Source: Desulfosporosinus sp. Sb-LF
GTDB taxonomy: Bacteria; Bacillota; Desulfitobacteriia; Desulfitobacteriales; Desulfitobacteriaceae
Assembly: GCF_004766055.1 (NCBI RefSeq)
Contig: NZ_SPQR01000009.1
Span: 62,001 to 126,000, forward strand
Direction: 5' to 3'
Length of the DNA stretch: 64,000 nucleotides
Below the pieces are notes generated by a model that searched no databases, was not told where the DNA came from, and saw nothing but the letters and a program-made list of their open reading frames with translations. Within the stretch, counting starts at the first letter, position 1. The number at the start of each line of letters is the position of its first letter. The position numbers and the translations under genes were made by a program. This document shows, piece by piece, positions 34,086 to 44,496 of the stretch.

Positions 34086-35126
34086 TTACTTCTTTGCAGC
34101 TTCTTTCTTCGCCAGCTGCAGGTCATGCTCTGCCATCAGAGCGCACAGCTGCTCATAACTGGTCTTCTGAGGATTCCAGCCCAGCTTGGTCTTAGCCTTG
34201 GTCGGATCACCCCAAAGGTTGACAACATCGGTCGGACGGAACCACTGGGGATTAACACAAACCATCATTTTTCTAGTCTTTTTGTCATATCCTTTCTCAT
34301 CCATGCCTTCGCCCTTCCACTCAAGTTCGATACCATCGTTAGCGAAAGCCAGAGTGGTAAACTCGCGAACAGTGTGCTGAACACCGGTAGCAATAACATA
34401 GTCATCCGGCTCGTCCTGCTGAAGGATCAGCCACATGCACTCTACATAGTCCTTTGCATAGCCCCAGTCACGCAGGGAGTCCAGATTACCCAGTTCCAGA
34501 TTGTCCTGCAGACCACAAGCAATTCGTCCGGCTGCCAGCGTAATCTTACGAGTAACAAAATTCTCACCACGGCGCTCGGACTCATGATTGAACAAAATAC
34601 CATTGCAGGCGAACATACCATAGGCCTCGCGGTATTCTTTCATCATCCAGAAACCATACTGTTTGGCAACAGCATATGGGCTGTAAGGATAGAACGGAGT
34701 TTTCTCATTCTGCGGGAACTCCTCAACCTTGCCATACAGCTCAGAAGTGGAAGCTTGATAAATGCGGCAGGTCTTATCCAGTCCCAGCATGTGGACAGCC
34801 TCCAGAATACGCAGTACACCCAGTGCATCTACATCACCAGTGTACTCAGCAGCATCAAAGCTGACACCAACATGGCTCTGTGCAGCCAAATTGTAGATTT
34901 CGTCTGGCTTCACCTCATTAACCACGCGGATAATGCTGGAAGAGTCAGACAAATCACCATCATGCAGTTTGATTGCATTCCTTGCAATCAGATGATCTAT
35001 ACGCTCAGTGTTAGAGACAGAAGAACGGCGGACAATACCATGAACTTCATAGCCTTTTTCCAGCAGAAACTCTGCCAGATAGGAACCATCCTGTCCAGTA
35101 ATACCAGTAATCAATGCTTTTTTCAT
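34086..35126 (-). CDS. gmd: GDP-mannose 4,6-dehydratase
   Basis: NADP-dependent SDR enzyme converting GDP-D-mannose to GDP-4-keto-6-deoxymannose. It starts [20 protein letters not shown], carries [26 protein letters not shown], the [14 protein letters not shown] catalytic Tyr-Lys pair and [18 protein letters not shown], all typical. The length, about 346 residues, is normal. ATG 35126 is the likely start, with AAGGAG ten bases ahead. Base composition is richer in G+C than in the glycosyltransferase genes to its left. Confidence 0.92.
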   Translation of the reverse strand: MKKALITGITGQDGSYLAEFLLEKGYEVHGIVRRSSVSNTERIDHLIARNAIKLHDGDLSDSSSIIRVVNEVKPDEIYNLAAQSHVGVSFDAAEYTGDVDALGVLRILEAVHMLGLDKTCRIYQASTSELYGKVEEFPQNEKTPFYPYSPYAVAKQYGFWMMKEYREAYGMFACNGILFNHESERRGENFVTRKITLAAGRIACGLQDNLELGNLDSLRDWGYAKDYVECMWLILQQDEPDDYVIATGVQHTVREFTTLAFANDGIELEWKGEGMDEKGYDKKTRKMMVCVNPQWFRPTDVVNLWGDPTKAKTKLGWNPQKTSYEQLCALMAEHDLQLAKKEAAKK

Positions 35127-35240
35127 TTTCAATAATCTCCTTTAGTGTTAATTGACCTACATTGTGTCGAATAGCGTTTCAAATCTCTCTGTTAATTGCA
35201 GCTTATTTCTATGTGTGGCATACCCTGTAATCGTTGTATG

Positions 35241-36491
35241 TCATATATGACTCACTACAATAGAAAGCAGCCCATTAACCTTAATTGTTCCTGTTACAGT
35301 TGGAACAAAAACACTCTCACCAGGCTACAATCTCCATTTTGGAGTCCTGTAATTCCATCGTTCCATTACCCTTGATACAAACAATAGAATTGAACTTGCT
35401 GTCATCAATAGGTATCTTTGTTTCTCCATTTGCCTCATAAACAACAGATTCAAAGTACTTGCAGTTGCTAAGTACTTTGCCTTCCTCATCTTCATTCCGT
35501 TCTAATGCTACCTGCTCATACTGATTGAAGTTCAGCACATCCAGTGCCTTCCCAGAATGAGGCATTTCAGATGCAGAACATCCATCATGTCCCAGCTTCC
35601 AACATCATTCCAACCAAACTCGCCCGGAATGACAAGCACATTACCTTTAGAAGCAGAAGGTTCCATGATTGCATAGTCAATAGAAATATTACAGATGTTG
35701 GGATAAACAGCTTCAATCGTTTCATTTTCTGCATCTGTTCCCATTGCATCGCCAACATTCGCCAATTTCTTGTAAATATTAGGAATATATTCCTTGAACT
35801 TTTCCAGAATCACACTGGCTTTCCAAACGAACATTCCACTATTCCATGAGTATACACCAGAGGCAACATACTCTTTAGCCTTTTCTTCATTTGGCTTTTC
35901 CTTAAACTCGATAACTGGCTTTGCATTATCGTTGCTAGCGCCATCGAACTTGATATAACCAAATCCAGTAGACGGGAAGGTCGGTGTAACGCCAATGGTC
36001 ACAAGTTTGTTGCTCTGTTCCGCTGCTTTCACCGCACTATTCAGTATTCTGGTAAAACCTGCAGTGTCCTTGATATAGTGATCAGAAGATGTAATGACCA
36101 TAATGCCATCACCGTACTTCTTGATAATTTCCATTGCTGCATAGCCAATGCAAGCCGCCGTATTGCGAGCTGACGGCTCAGACAGGACATGATCCGGTTG
36201 GATTCTGCCCTCTGTTGTTTTGAGCATTGGAGGAACCTGAGTTGCATTAGTTATAATAAAAATGTTTTTCTTATCAACAACATAAGACAGACGATCAACT
36301 GCTTCATTGACTATCAGCTCATTGCCTGTCAAATTCAATAACTGTTTAGGGGTCTTTTGTCTGGAAAGCGGCCAAAAGCGAGTACCACCGCCACCGGCCA
36401 TAATTACTCCATAAGTATTCGTTGTTCTATCTCTTGTGGAATCAGTCTCTTCTAAAAATATCTCTCGTATAAACCTTATCCTGAACGTCAT
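35241..36491 (-). pseudogene. Mannose-1-phosphate guanylyltransferase fused by deletion to a ManA C-terminal remnant
   Basis: The N-terminal part is ManC: TYGVIMAGGGGTRFWPLSR (nucleotide site), then FKEKPNEEKAKEYV and GEFGWNDVGSWDMMDVLH. Just there (about 35560) the frame breaks, and another frame gives KALDVLNFNQYEQVALERNE and FNSIVCIKGNGTMELQDSK, the C-terminal part of a class I phosphomannose isomerase. A second one-base shift near 35322 leads to GESVFVPTVTGTIKVNG and a stop at 35241. The ManC C-terminus and the ManA catalytic N-terminus are missing, so one deletion joined two genes. An intact manC is present at 40304-41719. The exact start of the ManC part is uncertain (overlap with the dehydrogenase gene). 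Confidence 0.75.
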
Positions 36492-37692
36492 CCAAACAGC
36501 TATCGTAGCGGTTCGCGATAATAGCCTGGCTCTGAGCCTTAAATGCCTCCAAATCATTGACGACCTTACTACCGAAGAAAGTGCTTCCATCTTCGAGAGT
36601 CGGTTCGTAAACAATTACGGTTGCACCTTTGGCTTTGACACGCTTCATAACACCCTGAATGGAGCTCTGGCGGAAGTTATCGGAGTTACTCTTCATTGTT
36701 AACCTATATACACCGATAACACATTTCTTTTCATCGGCTGCGCTGTATTCCCCACGATTGTAGTAGTCATAGTAACCAGCCATCCGGAGGACACGATCGG
36801 CAATGAAGTCCTTACGAGTCCTGTTTGACTCGACAATCGCTCCTATAATGTTTTCAGGAACATCCATATAGTTAGCATGTAACTGTTTAGTGTCTTTCGG
36901 CAGGCAGTAACCACCATAACCGAAGGATGGATTGTTGTAGTGACTACCGATACGTGGATCAAGGCAAACACCGTCGATGATATGCTTGGTTTTTAAACCT
37001 TTCATTTCAGCATAAGTATCCAGTTCGTTAACGTAGCTGATGCGAAGTGCCAAATACGTATTAGCGAACAGCTTGACAGCTTCGGCCTCAGTGAAGCACA
37101 TAAACAGTGTATCGATGTTCTCCTTGATTGCACCTTCAGCTAGTAAAGCTGCAAATGTATGAGCAGCCTCTACTAGACGCTCATCCTCCATATCAGTACC
37201 GACAACGATGCGGCTCGGATACAGATTGTCATATAACGCCTTGCTCTCGCGCAGGAATTCCGGGCTAAAGATGATGTTCTTGCTACCAGTTTTTTCACGA
37301 ATATGAGCTGTATATTCCACAGGAATTGTAGATTTGATGACCACGATAGCGTTCGGGTTATATTCCATAACCAACTGTATAACCGTTTCAACTGCTGAAG
37401 TGTCAAAAAAATTTTTCTTGCTATCGTAATTAGTCGGTGCAGCAATTACAACAAAATCCGCATTACTATATGCCATCCTTGCGTCCATCGTTGCAGTTAG
37501 ATCCAATTCCTTAGTGGCAAGATATTCTTGAATTTCCTTGTCCACGATGGGCGATTTTCTGTTGTTGATCATCTCCACTTTTTCCTGGATGATATCCACT
37601 GCAAAAACCTTATGATGCTGAGACAATAGTACGGCAATTGATAACCCTACATAGCCAGTACCGGCTACAGCAATGCAGTATTTTTTACCCAT
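36442..37692 (-). CDS. ugd: UDP-glucose 6-dehydrogenase
   Basis: NAD-dependent enzyme oxidising UDP-glucose to UDP-glucuronate. Start ATG 37692 (AAGAGGA ahead) gives [20 protein letters not shown], the NAD site. Further blocks are [50 protein letters not shown] and the catalytic Cys in [17 protein letters not shown]. The length, about 416 residues, is right, with a short type C-terminus ([17 protein letters not shown]). It overlaps the upstream part of the manC remnant. The polymer probably contains glucuronate or a derivative. Confidence 0.9.
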   Translation of the reverse strand: MGKKYCIAVAGTGYVGLSIAVLLSQHHKVFAVDIIQEKVEMINNRKSPIVDKEIQEYLATKELDLTATMDARMAYSNADFVVIAAPTNYDSKKNFFDTSAVETVIQLVMEYNPNAIVVIKSTIPVEYTAHIREKTGSKNIIFSPEFLRESKALYDNLYPSRIVVGTDMEDERLVEAAHTFAALLAEGAIKENIDTLFMCFTEAEAVKLFANTYLALRISYVNELDTYAEMKGLKTKHIIDGVCLDPRIGSHYNNPSFGYGGYCLPKDTKQLHANYMDVPENIIGAIVESNRTRKDFIADRVLRMAGYYDYYNRGEYSAADEKKCVIGVYRLTMKSNSDNFRQSSIQGVMKRVKAKGATVIVYEPTLEDGSTFFGSKVVNDLEAFKAQSQAIIANRYDSCLDDVQDKVYTRDIFRRD

Positions 37693-37905
37693 GATTAATT
37701 CCTCTTCCCCGCTCAACGAACGGCCCTCAATTTATATCTCTTTAACTCAACTTTCGCAGAGCGAAAGTTTGTTTAAACCATTGGTGTTAAACGAAAAGGT
37801 ACTCCGACAATATGTTCATTGACGATAGAAAACACCCCTTTCATTTGGTATAGTGAATTTGTCCAGAACCCACTACCAAATAGAAAATGAGGTGTCTTCT
37901 ACTTG

Positions 37906-38800
37906 ATAATGATAACGCATAAGGAACAAAAAAATTAACAACCAAAAGAGACGCTTTTAAGGGATTAAGACTCTAGAACATTTAAGAAGCTAAGGTATTA
38001 CGAAGAATTTAGGCTTTAGTTGCTCCTATCTCTTCCAAGTAATATTTATTTTATTCCACCACAAAAACTGGTTCCGACTCCTTGAGACTGAGAGGGGTGA
38101 GCTATTTCCAGGTAGGGGGCGCTGTTTATCGTTTTTTTAACCACTCGGGCTATGCTTGGCGTCGCTTTCTTACCTCCTTAAGTGCGGAAACGGTTAAAAA
38201 GGTCTGTTCATTAACTTCCAGTAATCGTTTAAATGCTTTTATCGTCGATGATTCCATGTATGAGCGAAATAGGAGTAAGGCTGTAGAACTGGGACTTCGT
38301 TGAACTATGCAACGAGAAATCCACAGGAGTGAACGTATGTCCATCCGACCATCCTAAGGTGAGCATGCGAAATCCATGATAGTAGCAGCTCATAGCGTAA
38401 TCCCAACACCTCGCGAATTAACGGGATATCTGAGAAAATTGATATACGTACATCGGGTTATAAGCGACGAACAGAAGCGTTGCGCCGTTCCACAGAATTA
38501 GCTCCAGTGATGCTTGATCAGGCTTTGGCGGACGGAATGACGGCTTCTTATGTTTTAATGGATAGCTGGTTTACGTTCGCTCCACTGATACGGGAGATTA
38601 CTCAACGTGGAGTGGATGTCATCGGCATGGTTAAAAACACAAATCAACGTTATTTAGTCAACGGTATGAAGTTATCTCTTAAAGAACTTTACACTGTTGC
38701 AACACCGGCACATGGGGAAAAAAGGGGATTCCCCGTTCAATCCGCACTCAGATGGTACCCGGAATACCTATGCAGATAGTGTTTGTTAGTCATCGTACCA
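37906..38800 (+). pseudogene. Degenerate IS4-like transposase remnant
   Basis: Plus-strand pieces in shifting frames. One (38082-38303) reads SYFQVGGAVYRFFNHSGYAW and AFIVDDSMYERNRSKAVELG, the first DDE Asp region. The other (38480-38779) reads LDQALADGMTASYVLMDSWF, the second Asp region, and VDVIGMVKNTNQRYLVNG. Stops and frameshifts separate them, and the C-terminal Glu region is missing. It sits between the sugar-transferase gene and the dehydrogenase gene, marking a recombination joint in the polysaccharide locus. Confidence 0.72.
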
Positions 38801-38883
38801 ATAAAAATGAATAATTAGCTATTCTCAGTACCCATTGCAATGAAAATTTCTTCACTTAAGTAGCTGTCTACATGATTTTATCC

Positions 38884-40269
38884 CTAACTCGCCCCCCGCC
38901 TCCCCAGCACCACTGGCACAGTCCTAGCCAATATCTCCATATCCAGCCACAATGACCACCGATCCACATACTCGGCGTCCATTTCCATCCACTCATCAAA
39001 GTCCACTGTATTACGCCCGCTAATCTGCCAAATGCACGTAATCCCCGGCCTAACCGCCAATCTCTTCCTATGCTTTGAATCATACAAATTCACTTCACTC
39101 GTAAGCGGTGGTCGAGGTCCGACTAGACTCATATCCCCTTTAAAAACATTGAACAGTTGCGGGAGTTCATCAATACTAGTTTTTCGAATAAATTTCCCCA
39201 CAGCTGTCACTCTAGGATCATTGGCAATCTTAAATACGGGACCGCTCATTTCATTTAAATGAGCCAATTTCGCCTTAAGATCCTCAGCGTTTATAACCAT
39301 GGAACGGAACTTATATATTTTAAATGCACGTCCGTTTAATCCAACACGATCTTGCGCAAAAACCGCGGGCCCCTTAGACGTCATTCTTATCGCTAAGGCA
39401 ACGAATATAAATAAAGGACTAAGAACAATAAGTCCAATACCAGACAGAATAACATCCATACACCGCTTGCCCACTTCCTGCCAAGGCCGCCTTGGGTAAC
39501 TGTCATACATAACCATCGACAGCCCACCAAAATCGACAGGCCTGCTTCGGGCGACTTTCGTTACTATATCATCGAGCAAAACAGCAACATTTTTCCCCAT
39601 AACATCGAGGATCTCAATTGATTCTTGAATACCCTCCTCTGTAATGAGCGCTGTGACAACGGTTAAATCCACAATATTCATACGAATGATGGATTCTAGA
39701 TTCGTATAGTTCCCTAAATAAGGAATTTTAAGACCATTTTTGGTAGGGGCGATATATCCAATAACTTTGTACCCTAACTGAGGGTTATTCTTTACTTTCT
39801 GCAGATAAAGTTCAGCTGCAGAGCCCCCCCCCAGAATCAAAACGTAACGGGTGTTACGTCCGATTTTTCGCCAAGCTTGTAGTATTATACGAACCACAAT
39901 ATGAACGCCTATAGTTAGGGTTACAACCAAGGCCCCAAAGTAAAAAAAGAAGCGGTTGCGGAGTAAAATTGGACTGTAGAGATTGATCAATACCATACTC
40001 AAGGCGAAAGCAAAACAATGCGCTTTAAGCACTTGCCTCAGTTCACGCCAGGCAGACATAAAACGACGCGATTGGTAGACTTTATAAACATTGCTTCCGA
40101 TTATCCAGGTCAAAAGATAGATAAAGAAGATTACAAAATTTTCTGGCCATATATGACTTAGTACGTGCTTTAAACGATATAAATCAATTGCCAAAGAGAA
40201 GCCGATTGCAATTAGAACAATGTCCACTAGTTCTGAAATGTTTTCCATGATCCCCCGATCCCTTAGCAT
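38884..40269 (-). CDS. Polyprenyl-phosphate sugar-1-phosphate transferase (WbaP/WcaJ type)
   Basis: A 461-residue initiating transferase. The N-terminus has four to five hydrophobic segments and a CoA-binding-like middle ([20 protein letters not shown]). The C-terminal bacterial sugar-transferase domain shows [70 protein letters not shown] and [14 protein letters not shown]. It moves a sugar-1-phosphate (Glc, Gal or Man) to undecaprenyl phosphate, starting the repeat unit. Two start codons (40269 and seven codons later) are possible. It is followed on its strand by the IS remnant. Confidence 0.9.
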   Translation of the reverse strand: MLRDRGIMENISELVDIVLIAIGFSLAIDLYRLKHVLSHIWPENFVIFFIYLLTWIIGSNVYKVYQSRRFMSAWRELRQVLKAHCFAFALSMVLINLYSPILLRNRFFFYFGALVVTLTIGVHIVVRIILQAWRKIGRNTRYVLILGGGSAAELYLQKVKNNPQLGYKVIGYIAPTKNGLKIPYLGNYTNLESIIRMNIVDLTVVTALITEEGIQESIEILDVMGKNVAVLLDDIVTKVARSRPVDFGGLSMVMYDSYPRRPWQEVGKRCMDVILSGIGLIVLSPLFIFVALAIRMTSKGPAVFAQDRVGLNGRAFKIYKFRSMVINAEDLKAKLAHLNEMSGPVFKIANDPRVTAVGKFIRKTSIDELPQLFNVFKGDMSLVGPRPPLTSEVNLYDSKHRKRLAVRPGITCIWQISGRNTVDFDEWMEMDAEYVDRWSLWLDMEILARTVPVVLGRRGAS

Positions 40270-40303
40270 TGTCCCACTTTCCTTTCCTCTTCTCCCCAGC
40301 TAA

Positions 40304-41719
40304 TCAACCTATCTTCAAGCCTGACTTATTAACTTCAGAGACCTCTTCACTGGCCGTCCTGCAATGCATCTCAACCTCATCCCAACCCATAAAGATCCTC
40401 ACAATGTCACCCTCAACCAAATCAGTCCCCGCTTGCACCTCAATAAACTCCAAATCTGTCCTGGCCCTAATCCCATGTTTTGCACCAACCGGAATATGTA
40501 AGACATCCCCGGGCTTTACTTCATAGATCACATCGTCAAGCGCAAACTCGCCCTCGCCATTCGTAATCGTCCAAACTTCACTTCGTAGATAATGCAACTG
40601 ATAACTTAAGCTCTTGCCCGCTGAAACCCCTATCCGTTTGGTCAGAACCTCATGGCCATTTTCATATTTCGTATAATCAAGTACCCGGTACCAACCCCAA
40701 CGTCGCTCCTCAAACATGGGCCTCTGGGCAATTCCATTGACCAAATCCTTAATCTGCGGGCTGTCTTTTTTATTCGTAACCAAGATCCCATCTGGGCTTG
40801 CCGCAACCACGACGTTGGATAATCCAAGGACAATAATCGGTATGTCCAATTCATTAATGAGATGAGTCCCTAAGGATTCCTTACATAAGGCTCCATTCCC
40901 GATAATCGGGGCAGCGATTTCCTCTGTTAAGGTGTTCCAAGTTCCGAGGTCTTTCCACTCCCCATCATATCGAATCGCCACAACACTTTTGGCTTTTTCC
41001 ACCACTTCATAGTCAAAACTAATCTTTGGTAACATCTCATACTCGTTTTTCAATGCCAGATAGTCCGTGGGCAGGCCAATTTCCTCAAGTTTAGAAAGGA
41101 TATAGCCCAATTTAAAGGCAAATACTCCACAATTCCAAAGGGCTTGCTCTGCGATAAGTTCGCGAGCTTGCTCTTCCTTGGGCTTTTCCTGGAAATGAGA
41201 AACTTTCAGGAAAGAAAGACCGTCTTGCTTCGACTCAGGGACGATATACCCATATTTTTCAGAAGGATAGGTGGGGGTCACCCCCACAAGAGCAAGGTCT
41301 GCTTCCGTAGTAATAAGTACATTCTCCAACTCCTTAACCTGCTGGAAAAAGCGATCATCCACAAAAGAATCCACTGGAAGTACGGCAACCACTTCATTAG
41401 GATCAACGCGTTCAACCGAAGATAAGTAAGCAGCAGCTAAGGCAATCGCCGGGTAGGTATCTCTGCGTTCCGGTTCAACGACCATCTTAACGGAGTCACC
41501 CAGCTGACTTTGTAGCATATCTACTTGTGACTTACTTGTAGCCACAACTGCCGAATCTGCTAACCCCACAGTTCTGAGCTGACCCCAAACCCGTTGCACC
41601 ATCGATTCACTCTCACCATTACTGCTTTCCAGTACTTTGAGGAATTGTTTCGATCGAGCATCATTCGATAACGGCCAAAGGCGTTTACCTGATCCACCCG
41701 AAAGTAAAATTAATTTCAT
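40304..41719 (-). CDS. manC: Mannose-1-phosphate guanylyltransferase / mannose-6-phosphate isomerase
   Basis: Two-domain enzyme supplying GDP-mannose. The N-terminal nucleotidyltransferase has MKLILLSGGSGKRLWPLSND (activator loop GGSGKRLWP) and FQEKPKEEQARELI. The C-terminal cupin is the type II phosphomannose isomerase, with GWYRVLDYTKYENGHEVLTK and LHIPVGAKHGIRA. The start is ATG 41719 behind AAGGGG; the 12 codons upstream add nothing. At about 471 residues the length is normal. It makes up for the broken manC-manA copy and feeds gmd. Confidence 0.9.
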   Translation of the reverse strand: MKLILLSGGSGKRLWPLSNDARSKQFLKVLESSNGESESMVQRVWGQLRTVGLADSAVVATSKSQVDMLQSQLGDSVKMVVEPERRDTYPAIALAAAYLSSVERVDPNEVVAVLPVDSFVDDRFFQQVKELENVLITTEADLALVGVTPTYPSEKYGYIVPESKQDGLSFLKVSHFQEKPKEEQARELIAEQALWNCGVFAFKLGYILSKLEEIGLPTDYLALKNEYEMLPKISFDYEVVEKAKSVVAIRYDGEWKDLGTWNTLTEEIAAPIIGNGALCKESLGTHLINELDIPIIVLGLSNVVVAASPDGILVTNKKDSPQIKDLVNGIAQRPMFEERRWGWYRVLDYTKYENGHEVLTKRIGVSAGKSLSYQLHYLRSEVWTITNGEGEFALDDVIYEVKPGDVLHIPVGAKHGIRARTDLEFIEVQAGTDLVEGDIVRIFMGWDEVEMHCRTASEEVSEVNKSGLKIG

Positions 41720-42009
41720 GCGAAATCCCCTTTTTTTACAGCCAACAGTTCCCAATGATTTTTAGTCTAATCCTATAAAATCAAAACCGCAGATCCAACC
41801 GCATGAGTCTACGGCACTAGGACGTATGTACTATATGATTTCGCTGTTAAAAGCAAATGTCCTCCAAGTAAAAGAAAATTTCTCACACTATCGTGCACGT
41901 TGTGTTGATATATTCGAATAAAAAAATACTTGATTATATAAATAATGACATATTGCAATTGTCACTTTCAATTTACCTCAACTTTTGCTATTTTGTTCAC
42001 CAATTCGAC

Positions 42010-42807
42010 TTATCCCCGGAACCATTCCCAAAACCTATGTTTCCTTTTCTTGATCTCCGGCTCCTTAAGCAAATACTCCCCACCGCTCGGCACGATCTTC
42101 CCTTCAAGAATTCTCTGGGGATTTGTTTCTGTTACTTCTCGGAATCTTTTCTCGCCTATGGTTTGCCTTACACACTGGAGCGCCTCCCGATCAACGGAGT
42201 CACTGCGAGAAACACGGTGTGCGTCGGAGCCTACGAAGTGGATTAAATCACTGCTTAACATCCTTTCTGCGAGTTGCTTGGGCTGAGGGCCGTATCGTCC
42301 ACTTAAGCTTCTTAAATCCAGTTGGAAAAGAATCCCCTTTTTAGCCCAATCAATAAGACGCTCCGGTTCTTGGAATAACCCTTTATATCTCTCAGGATGA
42401 GCAAGCACAGGAGTCAGCCCCTCAACTTGGAGTTCAAAGAAGACTTGATCAGTATAGTGGGGGATTTCCAGCATTGGAAGCTCGACGAGAATATACTTTC
42501 CTGTGTTTCCTAAGGTCAGCAGTTTCCCAGCTCGCACCCACTTGCCCATGTCTGGGAAGATATAGTTCTCTGCGCCAGGTAAGATTTCGACGGAAATACC
42601 AGCCTCAGCGACCGCTTGGCATACGTCCGCTGTCGCAGTTAAGATTTCTGCTGGGCTAAGAAAATCAGTCCCCTCCAAGACATGTGGGGTGGCCAGAATT
42701 GTCTTAAACCCTGTTCCTTGTAGTTGACGCACGATTCCTAATGTCTCTTCTATGCTCTTAGACCCGTCGTCTAGTCCAGGCAGGATGTGACTATGGATGT
42801 CAATCAT
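42010..42807 (-). CDS. PHP-domain protein tyrosine phosphatase (CpsB/YwqE type)
   Basis: A 265-residue manganese-dependent phosphatase that removes phosphate from the capsule BY-kinase. It begins MIDIHSHILPGLDDGSKSIEE (HxH metal site), then GFKTILATPHV, VLAHPERYKGLF and FVGSDAHRVSRS, all PHP ligands. The basic C-terminal tail (PEIKKRKHRFWEWF) may reach the membrane or its substrate. It lies on the same strand as the kinase pair, but a plus-strand gene (42984-43685) is placed between. Confidence 0.9.
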   Translation of the reverse strand: MIDIHSHILPGLDDGSKSIEETLGIVRQLQGTGFKTILATPHVLEGTDFLSPAEILTATADVCQAVAEAGISVEILPGAENYIFPDMGKWVRAGKLLTLGNTGKYILVELPMLEIPHYTDQVFFELQVEGLTPVLAHPERYKGLFQEPERLIDWAKKGILFQLDLRSLSGRYGPQPKQLAERMLSSDLIHFVGSDAHRVSRSDSVDREALQCVRQTIGEKRFREVTETNPQRILEGKIVPSGGEYLLKEPEIKKRKHRFWEWFRG

Positions 42808-42983
42808 TTTGAGCTCTCCTATATATCAACTTGATTCAGATCAATTTTATTTGTATTCGTCACCAAAATAACATTTTCCTTCAGCTTTTCATTTGTAAAT
42901 CATTGACCCGAAACTGTCCTTTTTAATTTCATTAAAGAATGATACAATTTACAAAGAATCTGCAACTAAGGAGAGAAGCTCAA

Positions 42984-43685
42984 ATGTTAAAGATTAAACC
43001 TCGCCGCATCCTAGCCGTCCTAGGGGTGGTTATTATAGTAGTTGGAGGCTATGCAGGTTGGCAAGTCTATAGTGGACAACAAATGGCTAATCAGTATGTG
43101 GCAGACGCCCAGCAACAGGCCTCAGGAGCAAGCAACGGTTCCGCATCTTCGAATACCCAAACATCAGGGTCTAAGGGGAACACCTCTCTCGATCCGACGA
43201 ATTCCGGGCAGACTAGCCCCTCCGGGACTTCTCCCTCTTCAGCGGGCTCTTCTCTAGACCCATCTTCAAGCTCTCCTGCGAATTCTAGCGCTCCCGGGTC
43301 CGCTTCTGGCGCCTCTAATCCCGGAGAATACAAACTGTTGATGACCAAGACCTATCAACAGACCCTACAAGCCATGCAGACTGTGAAGAGTAATACCCTT
43401 GCATTACAGAGCAAAAACCTCTCAATTTCTGCGTATCGGTCTAGCATTCTTCAATCTCAAGCGACCTTTACTGCAGCAGAAGAGTTTGTTCGGGCTAACC
43501 CTCCGACGGAAGAAAAGCTAAACCCCTCCTATCAAGAGTTTTTGGCTGGTATCAGCTTAGCGAAGGAATCGATGGGGGTTGTCTTGAAAGGAATTACTTC
43601 GTTCAGCCCCGCCAACCTTTATGCTGCCCGTGAAATGGGTAAAAAAGCACAACAACAAGTCGCCGAAGGTTATTCCCATTTATAG
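42984..43685 (+). CDS. Membrane-anchored Ser/Pro/Gly-rich protein of unknown function
   Basis: A 233-residue protein, start ATG 42984 (AAGGAGAG eight bases ahead). It has a basic cytoplasmic tail, one membrane span (ILAVLGVVIIVVGGYAGWQV) and then a long low-complexity stretch rich in Ser, Gly, Pro, Asn and Thr (about residues 45-125). The end is a helical domain: YQQTLQAMQTVKSNTLALQS, followed by AEEFVRANPPTEEKLNPSYQ. The layout suggests a tethered extracytoplasmic domain crossing the wall. It is orientated against the flanking capsule genes and ends at a strong bidirectional terminator. I recognise no family. Confidence 0.7.
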   Translation: MLKIKPRRILAVLGVVIIVVGGYAGWQVYSGQQMANQYVADAQQQASGASNGSASSNTQTSGSKGNTSLDPTNSGQTSPSGTSPSSAGSSLDPSSSSPANSSAPGSASGASNPGEYKLLMTKTYQQTLQAMQTVKSNTLALQSKNLSISAYRSSILQSQATFTAAEEFVRANPPTEEKLNPSYQEFLAGISLAKESMGVVLKGITSFSPANLYAAREMGKKAQQQVAEGYSHL

Positions 43686-43763
43686 GGGCAATTCATGAAT
43701 TGCCCCTACAGTTCAACGACGTTAGAAGACATCCTCCCTCTTTGTAGAGGGAGGATGTCTTCT
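43683..43763. terminator. Two perfect palindromes between convergent genes
   Basis: A 26-base perfect palindrome (TAGGGGCAATTCA and its complement, 43683-43708) begins at the stop codon of the plus-strand gene. A second hairpin pairs AGAAGACATCCTCCCTC (43724-43740) with 43747-43763, 17 of 17 bases, around TTTGTA. Both lie in the 82-base gap to the convergent kinase gene and could stop transcription from both sides. Confidence 0.75.
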
Positions 43764-43767
43764 TGAA

Positions 43768-44481
43768 TTACCGTGCTTTATGACGCTTATTATGCTTCTT
43801 CTTAGTGTCATCTGAGCCATGATAATAATAGTAATAATAGTATTCGCTGGTTTTCATGTCCGCTTTATTGAGAACAGCCCCCAAGATCTTGGCTCCTACT
43901 TTATCCAGTTGTTCTTTGGCTCTTTGCGCAAAGTCTTTGTTCACTTCGCCCGAGGCCAAAACTAGGATGACTCCATCAACTTCTTGAGCCAGGATTGCAG
44001 CATCCGTTACCGCCACAATAGGGGGAGTGTCAATGAGGACGATATCAAATTGTTCACTGGCTTCTTCAATCAAACGCTTCATCCGTTTGGATCCGACAAG
44101 TTCGGCAGGGTTGGGGGGAATAGGTCCTCCGGTGAGAACCTTTACACCGGGCACAGCTGTTTCTTTTATGAATATACGATAATCCTGATCTAGAACTAAG
44201 GCAACGGATAACCCTTCTACATTACTTAACTCAAATAGTTTATGCTGAGTTGGATTGCGTAAGTCAGCATCCACCACAAGCACAGACTTCCCGGATTGAG
44301 CAATACTTACAGCGAGGTTAGCGACGGTGGACGATTTTCCCTCCCGAGGACCTGCGCTTGTTACCATTATCTTTTTAGTTTCTGAGTCCACGCTCGTAAA
44401 CTGGACGTTTGTCCGAAGCGTTCGAAAGGCCTCTGAAATTGGAGATTTCGATTGCTCCAATGTAATTAGTGAGTATGCCAA
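43768..44481 (-). CDS. Bacterial tyrosine kinase, CapB/CpsD/YwqD type
   Basis: Cytoplasmic ATP-binding half of a BY-kinase controlling polysaccharide chain length and export, 237 residues. Walker A is TSAGPREGKSSTVANLA (about 41-57), Walker A' VLVVDADLRNPTQH, Walker B VLIDTPPIVAVTDA. The C-terminus carries the autophosphorylation cluster with seven tyrosines in a row in SEYYYYYYYHGSD, followed by a very basic tail. The encoding DNA there is a run of about eight TAT/TAC codons, open to slippage. It follows the CapA-type partner gene by 15 bases. Confidence 0.92.
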   Translation of the reverse strand: MAYSLITLEQSKSPISEAFRTLRTNVQFTSVDSETKKIMVTSAGPREGKSSTVANLAVSIAQSGKSVLVVDADLRNPTQHKLFELSNVEGLSVALVLDQDYRIFIKETAVPGVKVLTGGPIPPNPAELVGSKRMKRLIEEASEQFDIVLIDTPPIVAVTDAAILAQEVDGVILVLASGEVNKDFAQRAKEQLDKVGAKILGAVLNKADMKTSEYYYYYYYHGSDDTKKKHNKRHKAR

Positions 44482-44496
44482 TGAAATCCTCCTCTC

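Noticed and set aside
34125-35135. Long open frame (336 codons) on the plus strand opposite gmd
   Set aside because: The minus strand encodes a full-length, motif-complete GDP-mannose dehydratase. The plus-strand product has no recognisable domain and mirrors the codon bias of gmd.
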